DNA of 64,000 nucleotides from Alphaproteobacteria bacterium (GTDB taxonomy: Bacteria; Pseudomonadota; Alphaproteobacteria; UBA6615). The notes below the pieces were generated by a model. The model saw only the letters and a program-made list of their open reading frames with translations, was not told the origin of the DNA and did no database searches. The translations under genes and the position numbers were made by a program. Shown in pieces: positions 63,403-64,000 of this stretch; position 1 is the first letter of the stretch, and each line of letters opens with the position of its first letter. The DNA is taken from contig JAKUPN010000003.1 in NCBI GenBank assembly GCA_022449545.1, forward strand, positions 93,796-157,795. Direction: 5' to 3'.

Positions 63403-63443
63403 TTAAACAGCAAAAAACTACTTTTTTTATTCTTTTTCCAAGA

Positions 63444-63465
63444 ATCTACAAACCCAATTGTAGAT
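63444..63465. repeat. Inverted repeat, 8-bp stem, between convergent genes
   Basis: ATCTACAA and its exact reverse complement TTGTAGAT flank a 6-base loop, between the stops of the GroEL-like gene and the ABM-domain gene. Neither side is followed by a clear T-run in the reading direction, although a T-rich stretch lies to the left. It could be a weak bidirectional terminator or a protein site; it may also be chance in AT-rich DNA. Confidence 0.35.
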
Positions 63466-63486
63466 CAAGTCCAAAGAGAAAATGCC

Positions 63487-63801
63487 CTAAACCGGGGATA
63501 GGATATGAATAGTACGATCTGCTATAAGGTCTTTTGATTTTCCAGCATAAGCCAACATATGTTCTGAGGAAGCGTGTGCCCTCAGAGCTTCCATGCTTTC
63601 CCATTCCTCAACTACAACAAATGTATCATCACCAAATTTAGTCTGTATTGAACCACCATCCTCAGTATCAATAACAGGCTGGTATTGAATGCATCCATCT
63701 TCGGCAAGAACGAGGGGTACGTTATCAAGAAAAAGTTTTAATAAATCCTGACGTAACCCCGTCTTGGCTTTAATTACAGCTACGATATGAACTGATTGCA
63801 T
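63487..63801 (-). CDS. ABM-domain protein (antibiotic biosynthesis monooxygenase-like)
   Basis: A 104-residue ferredoxin-like-fold protein of the dimeric alpha-beta barrel group (ABM, YgiN type). The pattern is typical: HIVAVIKAKTG strand, an amphipathic helix (LLKLFLDNVPLVL), EDGCIQYQPV, TFVVVEEWESMEALRAHASSEHM (fragments VVVEEWESMEALRAH). YgiN-type members have been reported as quinol monooxygenases, others as heme oxygenases or oxidation steps in polyketide routes; the substrate here is unknown. It converges on the GroEL-like gene with 84 bases between. A divergent plus-strand gene begins 88 bases beyond its start. Confidence 0.85.
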   Translation of the reverse strand: MQSVHIVAVIKAKTGLRQDLLKLFLDNVPLVLAEDGCIQYQPVIDTEDGGSIQTKFGDDTFVVVEEWESMEALRAHASSEHMLAYAGKSKDLIADRTIHILSPV

Positions 63802-63889
63802 TAAAATTCTCCCAGTAATCTCTATCTACAAGTGTTTTTATAAACCCTTTCGGATACACTAGTCATATAGACAGAAAAAAGGAATTAGT

Positions 63890-64000
63890 ATGAATGACCA
63901 AGATGTAAAAAAGTTTCAGGTAGTGTTTGATTGTGATGCTCGTGCTGTAGGTAAAATGCGCTGTGAGATGGAAGAACGGTTCACCCACCGTGAAAAACTT
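63890..64000 (+). CDS. Start of an unidentified gene, cut by the window edge
   Basis: An open frame from the ATG at 63890 (AAGGA about 6 bases upstream) runs to the window end, giving 37 residues that begin MNDQDVKKFQVVFDCDARAV and contain GKMRCEMEERFTHREKL. The upstream 88 bases separate it from the divergent ABM gene and would hold a shared promoter. The fragment faintly recalls the N-terminus of OsmC-like peroxide-detoxifying proteins, but too little is visible to name it. Confidence 0.6.
   Translation, partial: MNDQDVKKFQVVFDCDARAVGKMRCEMEERFTHREKL

Overview
The window is one AT-rich, gene-dense stretch of an alphaproteobacterial chromosome, probably from a small-genome marine lineage (SAR116-like or another Rhodospirillales-type group; I cannot place it further). 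The evidence is gene order: ispH-thrB-rnhA, divergent rsmE|ubiA and xseA|purD, pmbA followed by msbA-waaA-lpxK, and ileS-lspA-DUF3035 lipoprotein-M16-M16. Supporting points are a plant/alphaproteobacterial-type gshA and a MutL that keeps the endonuclease motif. Intergenic gaps are short, many genes overlap by 1-4 bases, and GTG/TTG starts are common. I see no rRNA, tRNA, IS element, prophage or CRISPR array.

Layout. 1-1.9 kb: 3' end-truncated gcvT behind a tandem glycine riboswitch, then a small lipoprotein and a CDGSH iron-sulfur protein. 2-8 kb: ispH, thrB, rnhA, peroxiredoxin, a DsbD-like thiol reductant transporter, yqgE. 8-14 kb: MFS transporter, GNAT acetyltransferase, M16 peptidase, thrC, M32 carboxypeptidase. 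14.5-24 kb: tldD, an EmrAB-like efflux pair, gshA, rsmE, ubiA, a gamma-glutamylcyclotransferase-like protein, pmbA/tldE. 24-32 kb: lipid A export and Kdo genes (msbA-like, waaA, lpxK), an M23 protein, xseA, purD. 32-35 kb: a polyamine operon (ornithine decarboxylase, deoxyhypusine-synthase-like enzyme, agmatinase). 35-39 kb: a tandem pair of FMN hydroxyacid-oxidase paralogues and a TauD-like dioxygenase. 39-52 kb: tadA, PuuD-like hydrolase, rluB, rsmD, mutL, pgi, two periplasmic M16 proteins, a BamF-like lipoprotein, lspA, ileS, ribF.

The last 11 kb (52.5-64 kb) looks like an accessory catabolic block. It holds FAH hydrolase-YciI-amidase, a VOC protein, a three-His cupin, a 2-oxoacid dehydrogenase E1alpha-E1beta-E2 operon, an M24 (creatinase/DddP-like) enzyme, a strongly divergent GroEL paralogue, an ABM-domain protein and the start of a further gene.

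The most unusual item is the GroEL paralogue (61699-63402). It aligns with E. coli GroEL numbering, yet the catalytic Asp398 is Lys, Gly86 of the nucleotide loop is Arg, inter-ring Arg452 is Cys, and the GGM tail is replaced by a Cys- and His-rich tail. No groES lies next to it. Other catalytic-residue anomalies: both hydroxyacid oxidases lack the substrate-binding Arg and Tyr, the M24 enzyme has Cys in place of a metal-ligand Asp, and the M23 protein has HLD in place of HxH. All functions are inferred from sequence reading alone; no database search was run.
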